Source: Dyella jiangningensis (GTDB lineage: Bacteria > Pseudomonadota > Gammaproteobacteria > Xanthomonadales > Rhodanobacteraceae). Taken from it: DNA of 64,000 bases. Location: the NCBI GenBank assembly GCA_000632805.1, contig CP007444.1, positions 558,001 to 622,000 on the forward strand, read 5' to 3'. The position numbers and the translations under genes were made by a program. Positions 1-9,274 of this stretch are shown here, piece by piece; the stretch's first letter is position 1; each line of letters begins with the position of its first letter. Under the pieces are notes generated by a model, which was not told the DNA's origin, did no database searches, and was given only the letters and a program-made list of their open reading frames with translations.

Positions 1-115
1 CGCGACCCTTGCCTACGTGGCAATCCCAATGCTGTGCCTGCCATCATCGCGATTTAGGTACATCAAGACCGCTACCCAATATCACTGCTCACGCGTTTCT
101 AGTCCACGCTCAATC

Positions 116-165
116 AAGAAGAAAAAGAAGCCGCCTTTCGGCGGCCTTTTTTTCTTCTTGATTGC
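116..165 (-). terminator. Intrinsic terminator of the pilin gene
   Basis: A six-base-pair GC stem (130-135 with 140-145, loop TTTC) is extended on both sides by complementary A-rich and T-rich tracts. It can therefore terminate transcription on either strand. It sits 10 bp after the pilin stop codon and most likely ends the leftward pilin transcript. Bases 1-115 to its left hold nothing I can identify. Confidence 0.85.
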
Positions 166-175
166 TTGCTTTGAC

Positions 176-691
176 TTAGTTGCGACAGTTTGCAGGGACG
201 TACTTGTAGTTAGATGTCACGCCGCCGACATCACAACCCCAGACGATGGGTTGTGCAGCCACCATTGCGCCCGAAGGTGCACCGCCAGTTACCGTGCCGC
301 TGCCAGGTGTCAAGTGAAGGATCATGCCAGGGACGGGAAATGTGCTACTGAATTTGACGGTGATTTGACCGTCCTTTTTTGCAGGCGTCGTTACGGTGGT
401 TGCCGCAATGGCAATGCTCTCAACATTGTTGTTGGTGGTGAATTCGTAACCATAGTCGCCTGTCTTCGCTCCGCCAGTACCCGCGTATGCGGTTATGGCG
501 GTGCCGAAATTGGACGAAACCGTTTCGGCTACGGCAAGCTTCGCGGCGTCGGCTAGCACGAGACCCTCGGACACCTTCGCGCGGATCGTGTAGTTCTGAT
601 ACTGCGGAATGGCGATGGCTGCGAGGATCGCGATGATCGCTACCACGATCATCAGTTCGATCAGGGTAAAGCCTTTTTGTACGGTCTTCAT
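176..691 (-). CDS. pilA: Type IV major pilin (PilA-like)
   Basis: 171-residue prepilin, the structural subunit of type IV pili. It is cleaved and N-methylated by PilD in the inner membrane and polymerised into the fibre. A short basic leader (MKTVQKG) is followed by the cleavage site G7|F8 and [20 protein letters not shown], the hydrophobic spine with the essential Glu at +5. The C-terminal half is a polar globular head with two late cysteines (WGC and ANC) that fit the D-region disulphide. Length is normal for the family. The gene is alone between a terminator and a long upstream region with a sigma-54-like promoter. A minor pilin is less likely because of the typical major-pilin layout. Only the head sequence, which varies between strains, limits the assignment. 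Confidence 0.9.
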   Translation of the reverse strand: MKTVQKGFTLIELMIVVAIIAILAAIAIPQYQNYTIRAKVSEGLVLADAAKLAVAETVSSNFGTAITAYAGTGGAKTGDYGYEFTTNNNVESIAIAATTVTTPAKKDGQITVKFSSTFPVPGMILHLTPGSGTVTGGAPSGAMVAAQPIVWGCDVGGVTSNYKYVPANCRN

Positions 692-1463
692 GGGGGTTCC
701 TCAGCTAATTGGCGAAGCATCTCTGATGTGGCTGAGCCCCAGTTCTGATTCCCCTTCGGGGTATCGGTTCTCTTGGATGATCGGAACAGACGGGATGCTC
801 GGATGTACTCGAGGCACGCCGTGTGCCACCCATTTCGCCGACGGTTGTCTGTGCTGTCGATCGAACGTGATCCCTACGCACGGCGATGGAAATCAGACGT
901 AAGGCTTGGCTGATGGATTTGTGCGTACGCCTGAGTACTCGTGTCAGCGACTCGAGCAAGTACAGACGTCTCGTCGCTTCCGTTAGAAAGCTAATCAGAC
1001 GAAAGCATGCGGACTTGAGCCAGCCAGTTTAGATGCGGCTGGTTGGTCTGAAGTTGTGAGGTCATGACCGAGTACCGCTTCACGATTGCCGGAAGCTGGC
1101 ATCAAGCTATTTCTGCAATGAGGCGCTCTCGACATCCGGCTACTTGCGGGTTTTGTCACGAGATTAAGTGGCCTGGATTATCGGTATCCGCTTATTGCAG
1201 TCAGTTTCGGAGTTGTGCACCGAGCGAACCCGTTAGAATGAAGTTGCCGTCGTTCACTCTGTTTGGCGATTTACTCCGCCGCACGCTAAACCCGAAGGAT
1301 TACATCGATGGCGAAGCGCTGTCCTGCGGATCGACGCTCATCTCTTTCGATGTGCACGATCGGACGAAGTCGTTGGGTCGACTTCTGCAGCCCGATGGGG
1401 CCGTTGAGGAGGCGAAAATGCGAGGGTTGGGTAGAGAGAGGCGTGGCCGCGAGTGGCTGGCGA
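692..1463. other. Long intergenic region between pilA and corA
   Basis: About 770 bp without a convincing gene. It looks less GC-rich than its surroundings and lacks the third-position GC bias of the neighbours. It holds the pilin promoter region on the left. The open frames here (for example 705-959 minus and 1064-1531 plus) show no family resemblance, have ordinary shadow composition and lack good ribosome binding sites. No terminator with a clear T-run is visible after corA. Confidence 0.5.
814..828 (-). promoter_or_regulatory. Candidate sigma-54 promoter of the pilin gene
   Basis: Read on the minus strand this is TGGCACACGGCGTGC, which keeps the -24 GG and -12 GC elements of the sigma-54 consensus (TGGCACG-N4-TTGC) with correct spacing. 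The predicted start site near 802 gives a leader of about 110 nt. pilA genes of Pseudomonas and Xanthomonas are known to use RpoN with PilR. The match overlaps a near-palindrome, so chance is possible. Confidence 0.45.
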
Positions 1464-2480
1464 TTACAGCCACTTCGCTCGTTTTAGGAAGAAGTAGATG
1501 CTCCCCACCAGGGTGGCGACCAGCCCTATGATGAGGGGATATGCCCACGGCTTGTTGAGCTCCGGCATATGCGCGAAGTTCATGCCGTACCAGCTGGTGA
1601 TCAGCGTGGGCGCCGCAAGCATGGCGGCATAGCCTGCCAGGCGCTTCATCACTTCGTTCTGTCCGAACGTCACCAGTGAAAGGTTCACGTTGATGGCGGC
1701 CGCCAGCATTTCGCGCATCGCGCTGATCGATTCGTTGACGCGGAACACGTGGTCGTACACGTCGCGGAAGTAGGCGCGAAGTTCATCGGGTATCAATTGC
1801 GGATGCAGCCGCACCAGCTGGCTGATGATGTCCTGCAACGGTGCCGCGGCCAGACGCAGGGTCATGAGGTCGCGCTGCATGTCGTACAGGCGCCGGATGG
1901 TGCTGCGATTGAAGGTGTCCGCAAAGATGTCCTTCTCAAGCTCCTGCAGCTCCTCCCGGAAGTCCCGCACGATCGGCAGCAGGTTGTCGACGATGAAGTC
2001 GAGTACGCCGTAGAGCCCGTAACTAGGGCCGAGCGCCAGCAATTCGGGCGTATGTTCGCAGTTGCGTCGTGCAGGCGCGTAGGACAATGAAGCGCCATGA
2101 CGCACGGTGACCAGATAGCGGGGACCCAGGAAGATATGCGTTTCGCCGAAGGCGATATGGCCACTCACCAATTGGGCGGTCTGCACCACGATGAACAGCG
2201 AGTCGCCGTACGTTTCGATCTTGGTGCGTTGGTGGGCGTGCTGGGCGTCCTCAATCGCGAGGTCGTGCAGGTCGAATTCCTCCTGGATCTTGTCCAGAAG
2301 CGCTGCATCCGGCTCATGTAGGCCCACCCACACGAAGGTGTCGGGTTGCTTGAGCACTTCGCTGATGTCATCCAGGCTCACATCGCCGATGCGTCGCCCG
2401 TCGGTGTGATAGGCGACGCAGTTGACGACCATGCCCGTGGACGGGGTGGCGGCTGGTACAGGCTGTTTGGCTATCGACAT
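1464..2480 (-). CDS. corA: CorA-family magnesium/cobalt transporter
   Basis: 338 residues from this start. CorA proteins are homopentameric inner-membrane channels for Mg2+ and Co2+. The sequence has the cytosolic alpha/beta domain, a long helical stalk, and two C-terminal membrane segments. The signature YGMNF lies at the end of the first one and a basic cap (FFLKRAKWL) closes the protein. The start is uncertain. A GTG at 2510 would add ten residues, and an ATG at 2432 would give 322 residues, closer to E. coli CorA. None has a strong ribosome binding site. It lies 46 bp after the DUF4105 gene on the same strand and close to corC, so the cluster looks linked to divalent-cation homeostasis. 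Confidence 0.9.
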   Translation of the reverse strand: MSIAKQPVPAATPSTGMVVNCVAYHTDGRRIGDVSLDDISEVLKQPDTFVWVGLHEPDAALLDKIQEEFDLHDLAIEDAQHAHQRTKIETYGDSLFIVVQTAQLVSGHIAFGETHIFLGPRYLVTVRHGASLSYAPARRNCEHTPELLALGPSYGLYGVLDFIVDNLLPIVRDFREELQELEKDIFADTFNRSTIRRLYDMQRDLMTLRLAAAPLQDIISQLVRLHPQLIPDELRAYFRDVYDHVFRVNESISAMREMLAAAINVNLSLVTFGQNEVMKRLAGYAAMLAAPTLITSWYGMNFAHMPELNKPWAYPLIIGLVATLVGSIYFFLKRAKWL

Positions 2481-2526
2481 GGGCGAATGATGCGCTGCCG
2501 TCCAAGACACGGCAACGACAACACAT

Positions 2527-3780
2527 TCAGCGTGTACGGGCGCTCAACAATGCACCTCGGCGCAGGCACCAAGCCAGCGCCAGCCAGCATGGCATGGCGA
2601 ACAGCAACCAGGGCTGGTTTTGCTGGACCACGCCCGGCAGCAAATGCAGCAGCCAGGCGACCAACACCGCGACCAGTTGAAGCACGATCAGTGCGTTGGC
2701 TACGCCTGAGCTCACGCTGCCGCGACGGGACCGCCACACCGCTGCCACCAGCAGGAATGCCAGTGGATTGAATACCAGCAGATTCGCGTTGGCCCAGGCC
2801 GAGTGGTGGGTGGTCAGCGTCCACAGGATGAGCAAGGCGATGCCGACCAATCCAGCCAATGACAGGTACAACGTGCCGAGGAGCGCGTAAGCGGTCGGTG
2901 CAAACCGGTGGACGGCGACCAGTGCTGCAGCGAAGGCGAGGCCGGCCAGCGCCAATGGCAACCGCAGATCCGGTGCTCCGGAGGGCGGAGGCGAGAGACG
3001 GTTCGGGGAGAGCAGCTGTTCGTCCTGCACCAGTGCCTGTTTGGCGCCGTCGGCATTCGTCACGGACACGTTGCGAATGTCTTCCTGCAGCACCATCGGC
3101 AGGAAGCTTTCCTGCCAAGCATTGAGCGGCTGATCGGCATACGGGCCCAGGCCGAGATCGAGGATGAGCATCAGCCATGCCTGCTGGCTCATCAGGCGCG
3201 CGGTCTGCTGGCGAAAGCTCATGCGGGCAGGGTGCGCTTCGAGCTGCTTTTTCAGTACGCCGCCCAGTGCTGCATCGAGAGCATCGCGCACGCGCGTGGC
3301 GCAGTTGTTCGCGTAATAGTCGTAGTCGTAGCGCACGTTTTCCGGGCGCAGGTTCCACAGGAGGAAGTCGCGCAAATCGGCGGCTTGTGCAGCGGTGAAG
3401 GCGAGCCGCTGGCGCGTGACCGATCGGCCGACGTCCATGTAATAGCGTTGGTCGATCTCGCTGGGTGCGGCGTCCATCAGGTAATGCATGGTCCCGCGTG
3501 CAAAGTGCAGCAGGAAGCCGTTCTCGTCGAAATCGAACACGCCGTAGTTGAAGGTGATCGCTTCACCACTCGCGACATCGCGCAGTTCGATGGCGTCATG
3601 CCCGAAGCGTTCCCAGTAGGTATCGCCTGGGCCGTAGGTGATCAATGACACTTCGAGGTTGGCGCCCGGCGCGTTGGCGATGCCGGCTTGCGCGCGCGGC
3701 GACCAGGCAAGGGCGCCCAGCAGAAGGAACAGGCAGAACGCCGCCAGCCGGCGTGCGACGTGAGACGGGGTAGCGGGCAT
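2527..3780 (-). CDS. DUF4105 (Lnb N-terminal-like) membrane/periplasmic protein
   Basis: 417 residues. The frame is open upstream to 3939, but the ATG at 3780 begins a normal signal peptide (LAAFCLFLLLGALAWSPRAQA), so I start there. The periplasmic part has the features of DUF4105: a motif around YWERFGHDAIELRD, the block NYGVFDFDENGFLLHFARG, and YYANNCATRVRDALD with a conserved Cys. These resemble a Cys/His cysteine-peptidase-like fold. The C-terminal third has several hydrophobic segments and a basic end. Function is unknown; the family shares a domain with lacto-N-biosidase accessory regions, but a glycosidase role is not supported here. It sits 26 bp after corC and before corA, in the place where many gammaproteobacteria carry lnt. 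Confidence 0.75.
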   Translation of the reverse strand: MPATPSHVARRLAAFCLFLLLGALAWSPRAQAGIANAPGANLEVSLITYGPGDTYWERFGHDAIELRDVASGEAITFNYGVFDFDENGFLLHFARGTMHYLMDAAPSEIDQRYYMDVGRSVTRQRLAFTAAQAADLRDFLLWNLRPENVRYDYDYYANNCATRVRDALDAALGGVLKKQLEAHPARMSFRQQTARLMSQQAWLMLILDLGLGPYADQPLNAWQESFLPMVLQEDIRNVSVTNADGAKQALVQDEQLLSPNRLSPPPSGAPDLRLPLALAGLAFAAALVAVHRFAPTAYALLGTLYLSLAGLVGIALLILWTLTTHHSAWANANLLVFNPLAFLLVAAVWRSRRGSVSSGVANALIVLQLVAVLVAWLLHLLPGVVQQNQPWLLFAMPCWLALAWCLRRGALLSARTR

Positions 3781-3806
3781 GGGCGTCCTGCCTGATCGAT
3801 GCAAGA

Positions 3807-4655
3807 TCAGTCTTCCTGGCGATGGGTCACGCGGAACGCCTGCACGCGGCGGTCGTCCGCCTCGGTGACGTGGAACAGGAAGTCGCCGATGGCGATTTCC
3901 TCGCCGACTTCCGGCAGATGACCAAACTCGGACGTGCACATGCCGCCGACCGTGTCGAACTCCTCATCGGAGAAGTTGGCGCCGGTCTGCTCGTTGAAGT
4001 CGGCAATGGGCGTGAGCGCGCTGACGATCCAGCCGCCGCCACTCTGCTCGTGCATCAGCGTGGGCTCTTCCTCGTCGTCGTGCTCGTCGTCGATCTCGCC
4101 GACGATCTGCTCGAGCACGTCTTCGATGGTGATGAGGCCGGCGACGCCGCCGTATTCATCCACCACCAGCGCCATGTGGTTGCGCGTGTGCCGGAACTCC
4201 GCCAGCAGCACGTTCAGGCGCATCGATTCGGGGATCAGCACGGCAGGGCGCAGCACGGTGCGGACGTCGAAATGGTTGCCGTCGCCGACGAACTTCAGCA
4301 GGTCCTTGGCCAGCAGGATGCCAAGGATCTCGTCCTTGTCCTCGCCATGCACGGGGAACCGTGAGTGCCCGGACTCGACCACGATCTCAAGGATTTCGCG
4401 CAGCGGCGCTTCGGCCGAGACCATGACGATCTGGGTGCGCGGCACCATGACGTCGTCCACGCTCAGCTCGGTGACCTTGATCGCACCCTCGACCATCGTC
4501 AGGGTGTCATTGGACATCAGGCCGTTGGCCTGGGCGGTGCGCAGCTCTTCGATGAGCTCCTTTCGGTTGCGCGGCTCGCCGGAAAACAAATGGCCCAGTC
4601 GATCCCACCACTTGCGATGGGCCGGGCCGCTGGTACTGCCAGGGTCCTCGTTCAT
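3807..4655 (-). CDS. corC: CorC/YbeX-type CBS-domain protein
   Basis: 282 residues, soluble and acidic. It has an N-terminal segment, two CBS domains (about residues 70-190, with MVPRTQIVMV and MALVVDEYGGVAGLITIEDVLE split between them), an acidic stretch DDEHDDEEEP, and a C-terminal CorC_HlyC domain (FDTVGGMCTSEFGHLPEVGE). CorC/YbeX has been linked to cobalt and magnesium efflux with CorA and, through ybeZYX, to ribosome metabolism. Adenine-nucleotide binding by the CBS pair is known from relatives. It is the fourth gene of the miaB-phoH-ybeY-corC series and is separated from ybeY by 221 bp carrying a palindromic repeat. Confidence 0.92.
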   Translation of the reverse strand: MNEDPGSTSGPAHRKWWDRLGHLFSGEPRNRKELIEELRTAQANGLMSNDTLTMVEGAIKVTELSVDDVMVPRTQIVMVSAEAPLREILEIVVESGHSRFPVHGEDKDEILGILLAKDLLKFVGDGNHFDVRTVLRPAVLIPESMRLNVLLAEFRHTRNHMALVVDEYGGVAGLITIEDVLEQIVGEIDDEHDDEEEPTLMHEQSGGGWIVSALTPIADFNEQTGANFSDEEFDTVGGMCTSEFGHLPEVGEEIAIGDFLFHVTEADDRRVQAFRVTHRQED

Positions 4656-4747
4656 TACTCTTATAAGCTCTGCCCGAGAGCGGGCGGAAACGTCAGTCTA
4701 GCGGAAAAACCGTGACGATTCAGGAACAAGCCGCAGCGCCTGCTTTA

Positions 4748-4872
4748 CCCCTCGCCCCTTTGGGGAGAGGGCAGGGTGAGGGGGTGGGTGCTCGCGGTAA
4801 GGCCCATTCCGAGCCGGCTTCGACGCGGTGGTTCCGCAAGATTGACCCCTCACCCGGGGGAAGAGGAGGTAG
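4748..4872. repeat. CCCTCACCC-type palindromic repeat pair
   Basis: A CCCTC-rich unit folding on itself (CCCCTCGCCCC/GGGGAGAGGG, then CAGGGTGAGGGGG) is followed 65 bp later by an inverted partial copy (CCCCTCACCCGGGGGAAGAG). The same core recurs at 6357-6495, 39987-40021 and 41241-41371. It fills the ybeY-corC gap and behaves like a REP/BIME element of Xanthomonadales. Confidence 0.8.
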
Positions 4873-4876
4873 AAGC

Positions 4877-5344
4877 TCAGGCCTCGTAAGGGTCGGCAAT
4901 CCCTAGCCCGGCCAGAATCTGCGTCTCCAGCGCCTCCATAGCCTCGGCCTCGTCGTCCTCGATATGGTCGTAGCCCAGCAGATGGAGCACGCCATGTACC
5001 GTCATGTGGGCCCAATGGTGGCGTGCCGGCTTGCCTTGCTCGGCGGCCTCTCGCGTGACCACGGGGGCGCAGATCACGAGGTCTCCGATCAGGGGCAGGT
5101 TGATACCCGGCGGCAACTCGGCCGGGAACGACAGCACATTGGTGGCGTAGTCCTTGCCGCGATAATCGCGATTGAGCGCGCGGCCTTCCTTGGCATCAAC
5201 GATGCGAATGGACAGCTCCGTGGCCTTGCGGCGCTTGGCGCCTCGCAGCGCAGCCTCCACCCATTCACGGAAGCTGGGCGACGAAGGCACGCCTTTGCGC
5301 GCCGCCGCGTAACCGACCGAAAGCGTCAGTGGCGTGGCGCTCAC
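4877..5344 (-). CDS. ybeY: YbeY endoribonuclease
   Basis: 155 residues, normal for the family. YbeY is a single-strand-specific metallo-endoribonuclease needed for 16S rRNA 3'-end maturation and 70S ribosome quality control. The zinc motif [11 protein letters not shown] is intact (His117, His121, His127), and the conserved block TNVLSFP lies upstream. Its ATG overlaps the phoH stop (ATGA), which indicates translational coupling. Confidence 0.97.
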   Translation of the reverse strand: MSATPLTLSVGYAAARKGVPSSPSFREWVEAALRGAKRRKATELSIRIVDAKEGRALNRDYRGKDYATNVLSFPAELPPGINLPLIGDLVICAPVVTREAAEQGKPARHHWAHMTVHGVLHLLGYDHIEDDEAEAMEALETQILAGLGIADPYEA

Positions 5345-6327
5345 CTGGGCTGTTCCTCGTTGGCCTGCTCGAAGGCCTCGTAGGCGCGCACGATCTTCGC
5401 CACCAATGGGTGGCGCACCACGTCGCGTGAGGTGAAGAACGTGAAGCTGATGCCGTCCACGCCGCGCAATACCTCAATGGCATGGCGCAGGCCGGAGCGC
5501 ACGTGGCGCGGAAGGTCGATCTGGCTGACGTCGCCGGTAATCACCGCCACCGAGCCGAAGCCGATGCGCGTCAGGAACATCTTCATCTGCTCGACCGTGG
5601 TGTTCTGCGCTTCGTCGAGGATCACGTAGGAATCGTTGAGCGTGCGACCACGCATGTAGGCGAGCGGGGCGATCTCGATCACGTTGCGCTCGATCAGCTT
5701 GGCAACCTTTTCGAAGCCAAGCATTTCGTACAGCGCGTCATACAGCGGGCGCAGGTAGGGGTCGACCTTCTGCGAGAGGTCGCCAGGCAGGAAGCCCAGC
5801 TTCTCGCCGGCCTCGACCGCGGGCCGCACCAGCAGCAGGCGTTGCACGCGGTTGGCTTCCAGTGCTTCGACCGCGCTCGCCACGGCGAGATAGGTCTTGC
5901 CGGTGCCAGCCGGGCCAACGCCAAAACTGATGTCGTGCGTGGTGATCGCATGCAGGTAGCGCGCCTGATTGGGGCCGCGCCCCTTGATCACGCCGCGCTT
6001 CACCTTGATGGTGACGTCCTGCGCACCCTCGGCCGCATCGGCGACGATCGCCTCGATGCCCGATTCGGCCAGATGCAGGTTGATCTTGGCACCGTTGAGC
6101 GATTCGTTTTCGGTGCTCGCATAGAGCGCATGCAGCACCTTTTCGGCGGCGCGCACGGCACCTTCATCGCCGATGACCTGGAACAGGTTGCCGCGATGGT
6201 TGATCTCCACGCCGAGGCGCAACTCCACCTGGCGAAGATGTTCGTCGAACGGGCCGCACAGGTTGGAAAGACGGGCGTTGTCTTCAGGTTCCAGTGCGAA
6301 GTCGCGTTGGGGAAGGCCGTTGGTCAT
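5341..6327 (-). CDS. phoH: PhoH-family ATPase (YbeZ)
   Basis: 328 residues. It has an N-terminal KH-like RNA-binding segment and a PhoH P-loop ATPase domain. Walker A is GPAGTGKT at residues 138-145, Walker B is [10 protein letters not shown], and GDVSQIDLP follows. YbeZ is an RNA-helicase-like ATPase that works with YbeY in rRNA processing. The gene is directly upstream of and overlapping ybeY, the usual pairing. The gap to miaB (182 bp) carries a palindromic repeat, so it may have its own promoter. Confidence 0.95.
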   Translation of the reverse strand: MTNGLPQRDFALEPEDNARLSNLCGPFDEHLRQVELRLGVEINHRGNLFQVIGDEGAVRAAEKVLHALYASTENESLNGAKINLHLAESGIEAIVADAAEGAQDVTIKVKRGVIKGRGPNQARYLHAITTHDISFGVGPAGTGKTYLAVASAVEALEANRVQRLLLVRPAVEAGEKLGFLPGDLSQKVDPYLRPLYDALYEMLGFEKVAKLIERNVIEIAPLAYMRGRTLNDSYVILDEAQNTTVEQMKMFLTRIGFGSVAVITGDVSQIDLPRHVRSGLRHAIEVLRGVDGISFTFFTSRDVVRHPLVAKIVRAYEAFEQANEEQPR

Positions 6328-6356
6328 GGAGGCTATTGAGGCGTTTGAGGAAGAAT

Positions 6357-6495
6357 CCTTCTCCCTGTGGGAGAAGGTGCCGGCAGGCGGAAGAGGGTGC
6401 GGCCGGAGCGTTTGGCCGGTGGCCCCTCTCAGGTTAGAAATGAGGCAAGTCCCGTACCCTCACCCCAACCCCTCTCCCGCGGGGAGAGGGGCATT
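6357..6495. repeat. CCCTCACCC-type palindromic repeat pair
   Basis: Two hairpin-forming units occupy the gap between miaB and phoH: CCTTCTCCCTGTGGGAGAAGG near 6358, and ACCCTCACCCCAACCCC followed by TCTCCCGCGGGGAGAGGGG near 6457-6491. Same family as the other CCCTC repeats in this window. Confidence 0.75.
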
Positions 6496-6509
6496 TAAAG
6501 GCATCAAGC

Positions 6510-7853
6510 TTAGGCGGCCGCTTCGTCGACAAGGTGCACGCGGCCACGGAGCGAGTTGCTCATCGCCTCGGTGATCACCACGTCGATGAACTGGCCGATC
6601 ATGCGCTCGTGGCCTGGGAAGTTCACGAAACGCATGTTCTCGGTGCGGCCGGTGAACTCGTTGGGATTTTTCTTGCTGGGCTTTTCGACCAGCACGCGCT
6701 GCACGGTGCCGACCATCGCCTCGTTGATCTTGCGGGCGTTGTCGTTGAGCTTGGCCTGCAGGCGCGAAAGACGTTCGTGCTTCACTTCCGAGGAGGTGTT
6801 GTCCTCCAGGTTGGCGGCCGGCGTGCCAGGGCGCGCGGAGAAGATGAAGGAGAAGCTCTGGTCGAAGCCGACGTCCTCGATCAGCTTCATCGTCTTCTCG
6901 AAATCCTCGTCCGTCTCGCCCGGGAAGCCGACGATGAAGTCCGAGGAAAGGCAGATGTCCGGCCGCACGGCGCGCAGCTTGCGGATCTTCTGCTTGAATT
7001 CCAGCGTGGTGTAGCCACGCTTCATCGCGGTGAGGATGCGATCCGAGCCGGCCTGCACCGGCAGGTGCAGGAAGTTACACAGCTGCGGCACATTGGCGTA
7101 CGCCTCGATCAGCGAGTCGGAGAACTCCAGCGGATGCGAGGTGGTGAAGCGGATGCGGCCAATGCCTTCGATCTGCGCAATGGCATGGATCAGCACAGCC
7201 AGGTCGGCGATGCCGCCGTCATGCGTCGGGCCGCGGTAGGCGTTGACGTTCTGGCCCAGCAGGGTCACTTCGCGTACGCCCTGTTCGGCCAGTTGCGCCA
7301 CTTCCACCAGCACGTCGTCGAACGGGCGGCTGATCTCCTCGCCGCGGGTGTACGGCACCACGCAGTAGGAGCAGTACTTGGAGCAGCCTTCCATGATGGA
7401 GACGAAGGCGGTGGGGCCTTCGGCGCGAGGCTCGGGCAGGCGGTCGAACTTCTCGATTTCCGGGAAGCTGATGTCCACCTGGGGTTTGCCGCTCTCGCGG
7501 CGCGCCTCGATCAGCTCGGGCAGGCGATGCAGGGTCTGCGGGCCGAACACCAGGTCCACGTAGGGCGCGCGCTTGATGATGTCCTTGCCTTCCTGCGAGG
7601 CCACGCAGCCGCCCACGCCGATCAGTACCGGCTTGCCGCCCTGCTTGTGTTCCTTCCACCGACCGAGCTGGCTGAACACCTTTTCCTGGGCCTTTTCGCG
7701 GATCGAGCAGGTGTTGACCAGGATGACGTCCGCTTCGGATTCGTCCTGGGTCAACTCCAGGCCGTGGGAAGCCTTGAGCACGTCGGCCATCTTGGCCGAG
7801 TCGTACTCGTTCATCTGGCAGCCGTGGGTTTTGATGAAAAGCTTGCCGGTCAT
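6510..7853 (-). CDS. miaB: tRNA-2-methylthio-N6-isopentenyladenosine synthase MiaB
   Basis: 447 residues. MiaB is a radical-SAM methylthiotransferase that adds the 2-methylthio group to i6A37 of tRNAs reading UNN codons. The N-terminal UPF0004 domain carries Cys12, Cys49 and Cys83 for the auxiliary 4Fe-4S cluster. The radical-SAM motif CSKYCSYC gives Cys157, Cys161 and Cys164. A TRAM domain closes the protein (about residues 375-440). Length and motifs match MiaB rather than RimO or MtaB. It heads the leftward miaB-phoH-ybeY-corC series. Confidence 0.97.
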   Translation of the reverse strand: MTGKLFIKTHGCQMNEYDSAKMADVLKASHGLELTQDESEADVILVNTCSIREKAQEKVFSQLGRWKEHKQGGKPVLIGVGGCVASQEGKDIIKRAPYVDLVFGPQTLHRLPELIEARRESGKPQVDISFPEIEKFDRLPEPRAEGPTAFVSIMEGCSKYCSYCVVPYTRGEEISRPFDDVLVEVAQLAEQGVREVTLLGQNVNAYRGPTHDGGIADLAVLIHAIAQIEGIGRIRFTTSHPLEFSDSLIEAYANVPQLCNFLHLPVQAGSDRILTAMKRGYTTLEFKQKIRKLRAVRPDICLSSDFIVGFPGETDEDFEKTMKLIEDVGFDQSFSFIFSARPGTPAANLEDNTSSEVKHERLSRLQAKLNDNARKINEAMVGTVQRVLVEKPSKKNPNEFTGRTENMRFVNFPGHERMIGQFIDVVITEAMSNSLRGRVHLVDEAAA

Positions 7854-8191
7854 GGCCTTGGGTACCGTCGTTCACAGGGTGGCGGGAAGATCGCCGAACC
7901 GCGCAGTTTACGCTGCCCGCTTCGCGCCTGCCAGCGGAAGAGCCAGCTTGGTCAGATACTTGCATGCTCGAAGGGGCCGGGTGGAAGGCAAGTTTGCCCT
8001 GCCGCACGAAATGGCCAGGTGACGCTTGGCTCATGCTCGCGCGGGAGGCACACTGCGCCGTGCCTGCCGCCGTCCATGCGGGGCGGGATGCATCAAGTAG
8101 GGGGCGATATGGGTGTGTTGGGCCGGGGTCGCGTCGTGGTCACGATGTCGCGACCGGTGCGGATGTCGTGATCCGGCGGCTTTTGCCATGG
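7854..8191. other. Divergent intergenic region miaB / lytic transglycosylase
   Basis: 338 bp between two divergent genes, so it must hold both promoters. I cannot identify a convincing -35/-10 pair. The transglycosylase frame stays open back to 7964, but the upstream part reads as low-complexity shadow sequence and precedes the signal peptide, so I treat it as non-coding. Confidence 0.5.
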
Positions 8192-9274
8192 ATGCATGAC
8201 CCGGCTGTTCGGCGGCTGGCGGCGGCGTTCGCCCTCTTGCTGGGGCTGCTTGATCTGCCCGTAGCCAGTCAGGCCGGCGCTCTTTACCGCTGCACAGGCG
8301 CGTCCGGCGAAGTGGTGTTCAGTAGCAGCGCTGCGGGTTACCAGGGCTGCAGCAAGATCGCCGGCTCTGCCGAGCCCGTGCGTCGCAAGGTGGTACCGAA
8401 AGCATCCGCCGCAGCACTTTCGACCGTGCAGGGCTCAGTCAGCACGTCTGCAGGCAAGGCGGCGCCGGTTGCGCCACCGGTGACTTCCCTCGCCTGGGTG
8501 CAGGATTCCGTGGAAACCACGGCACGCCGCGTGCCGCCGCCCCGTGCCCCCGATGGCAAGCCCGGGCAGTGGAGCTACAGCGAAACCCACCCGGCTGGCA
8601 GCAGCTCCGTGCCCGACAAGCCCGTGGCCAGCGCGTCTTCCGATGGCGACCGCGTGTTGCGCGGAGCGGTTTATCGGATCGTCCGCAAGGACGGCAGCGT
8701 GGAGTACACCAATCTGCGTCCGGCCGGTGCGCAAGGGCCCGCGGTGACCATGCTGTTCACGTACATCGCCACCTGCGTGGCCTGCAACCTGCACTCCAAC
8801 ATCCGCTGGGATTCGGTGGCGCTCAATCTTTCCGCCTATACGGACGTGATCCAGCTCGCCAGCCAGGAATCCGGTGTCGACCAGGCCTTCCTGCGCGCGA
8901 TCATTCATGCCGAAAGCGCGTTCAATCCCCGAGCGCTGTCCATCAAGGGAGCCCAGGGCCTGATGCAACTGATGCCGGGCACCGCGCTCGACATGGGTGT
9001 GAAGGACGCCTTCGACACCGCCCAGAACATCCGCGGCGGTGCACGCTACCTGGGCCTGTTGCTGCGTACCTTCAACGGCAATGAGCAGTTGGCCGCCGCT
9101 GCCTACAACGCGGGGCCAGGCGCGGTGCAGCGCTACAACGGCGTGCCGCCCTACGATGAAACCCGTGTCTATGTGGAGCGCGTCGGCACGCTGCGCCGTC
9201 GCTACGGGCAGGCCATCCACATGCCAGGCGGCCGTGCGCCGGTGGTCACCGGCGGCGTGTCAACCATCCAGTGA
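8192..9274 (+). CDS. Secreted lytic transglycosylase with DUF4124-like N-terminus
   Basis: 360 residues from the ATG directly before the signal peptide (LAAAFALLLGLLDLPVASQA). A GTG at 8168 is a possible alternative. After cleavage there is a DUF4124-like segment (LYRCTGASGEVVFSS), a Ser/Ala/Pro-rich linker, and a C-terminal SLT domain. The domain holds AIIHAESAFNPRALSIKGA with the catalytic Glu, GLMQLMPGTA, NIRGGARYL and AAAYNAGPGAV. Such enzymes cleave the MurNAc-GlcNAc bond of peptidoglycan with 1,6-anhydro product formation, in the periplasm. It resembles the MltC/Slt-type stand-alone transglycosylases common in Xanthomonadales. Its 3' end overlaps the convergent protease gene by 15 bp. 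Confidence 0.9.
   Translation: MHDPAVRRLAAAFALLLGLLDLPVASQAGALYRCTGASGEVVFSSSAAGYQGCSKIAGSAEPVRRKVVPKASAAALSTVQGSVSTSAGKAAPVAPPVTSLAWVQDSVETTARRVPPPRAPDGKPGQWSYSETHPAGSSSVPDKPVASASSDGDRVLRGAVYRIVRKDGSVEYTNLRPAGAQGPAVTMLFTYIATCVACNLHSNIRWDSVALNLSAYTDVIQLASQESGVDQAFLRAIIHAESAFNPRALSIKGAQGLMQLMPGTALDMGVKDAFDTAQNIRGGARYLGLLLRTFNGNEQLAAAAYNAGPGAVQRYNGVPPYDETRVYVERVGTLRRRYGQAIHMPGGRAPVVTGGVSTIQ

Noticed and set aside
705-959. 84-codon open frame on the minus strand upstream of pilA
   Set aside because: Overlaps the candidate sigma-54 promoter and has random-looking composition.
1064-1531. 155-codon open frame on the plus strand
   Set aside because: Partly antisense to the corA end, no domain, no ribosome binding site. 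It was considered because the gap is long.
6534-8171. 545-codon open frame on the plus strand
   Set aside because: Antisense to miaB, whose radical-SAM motifs are unambiguous.
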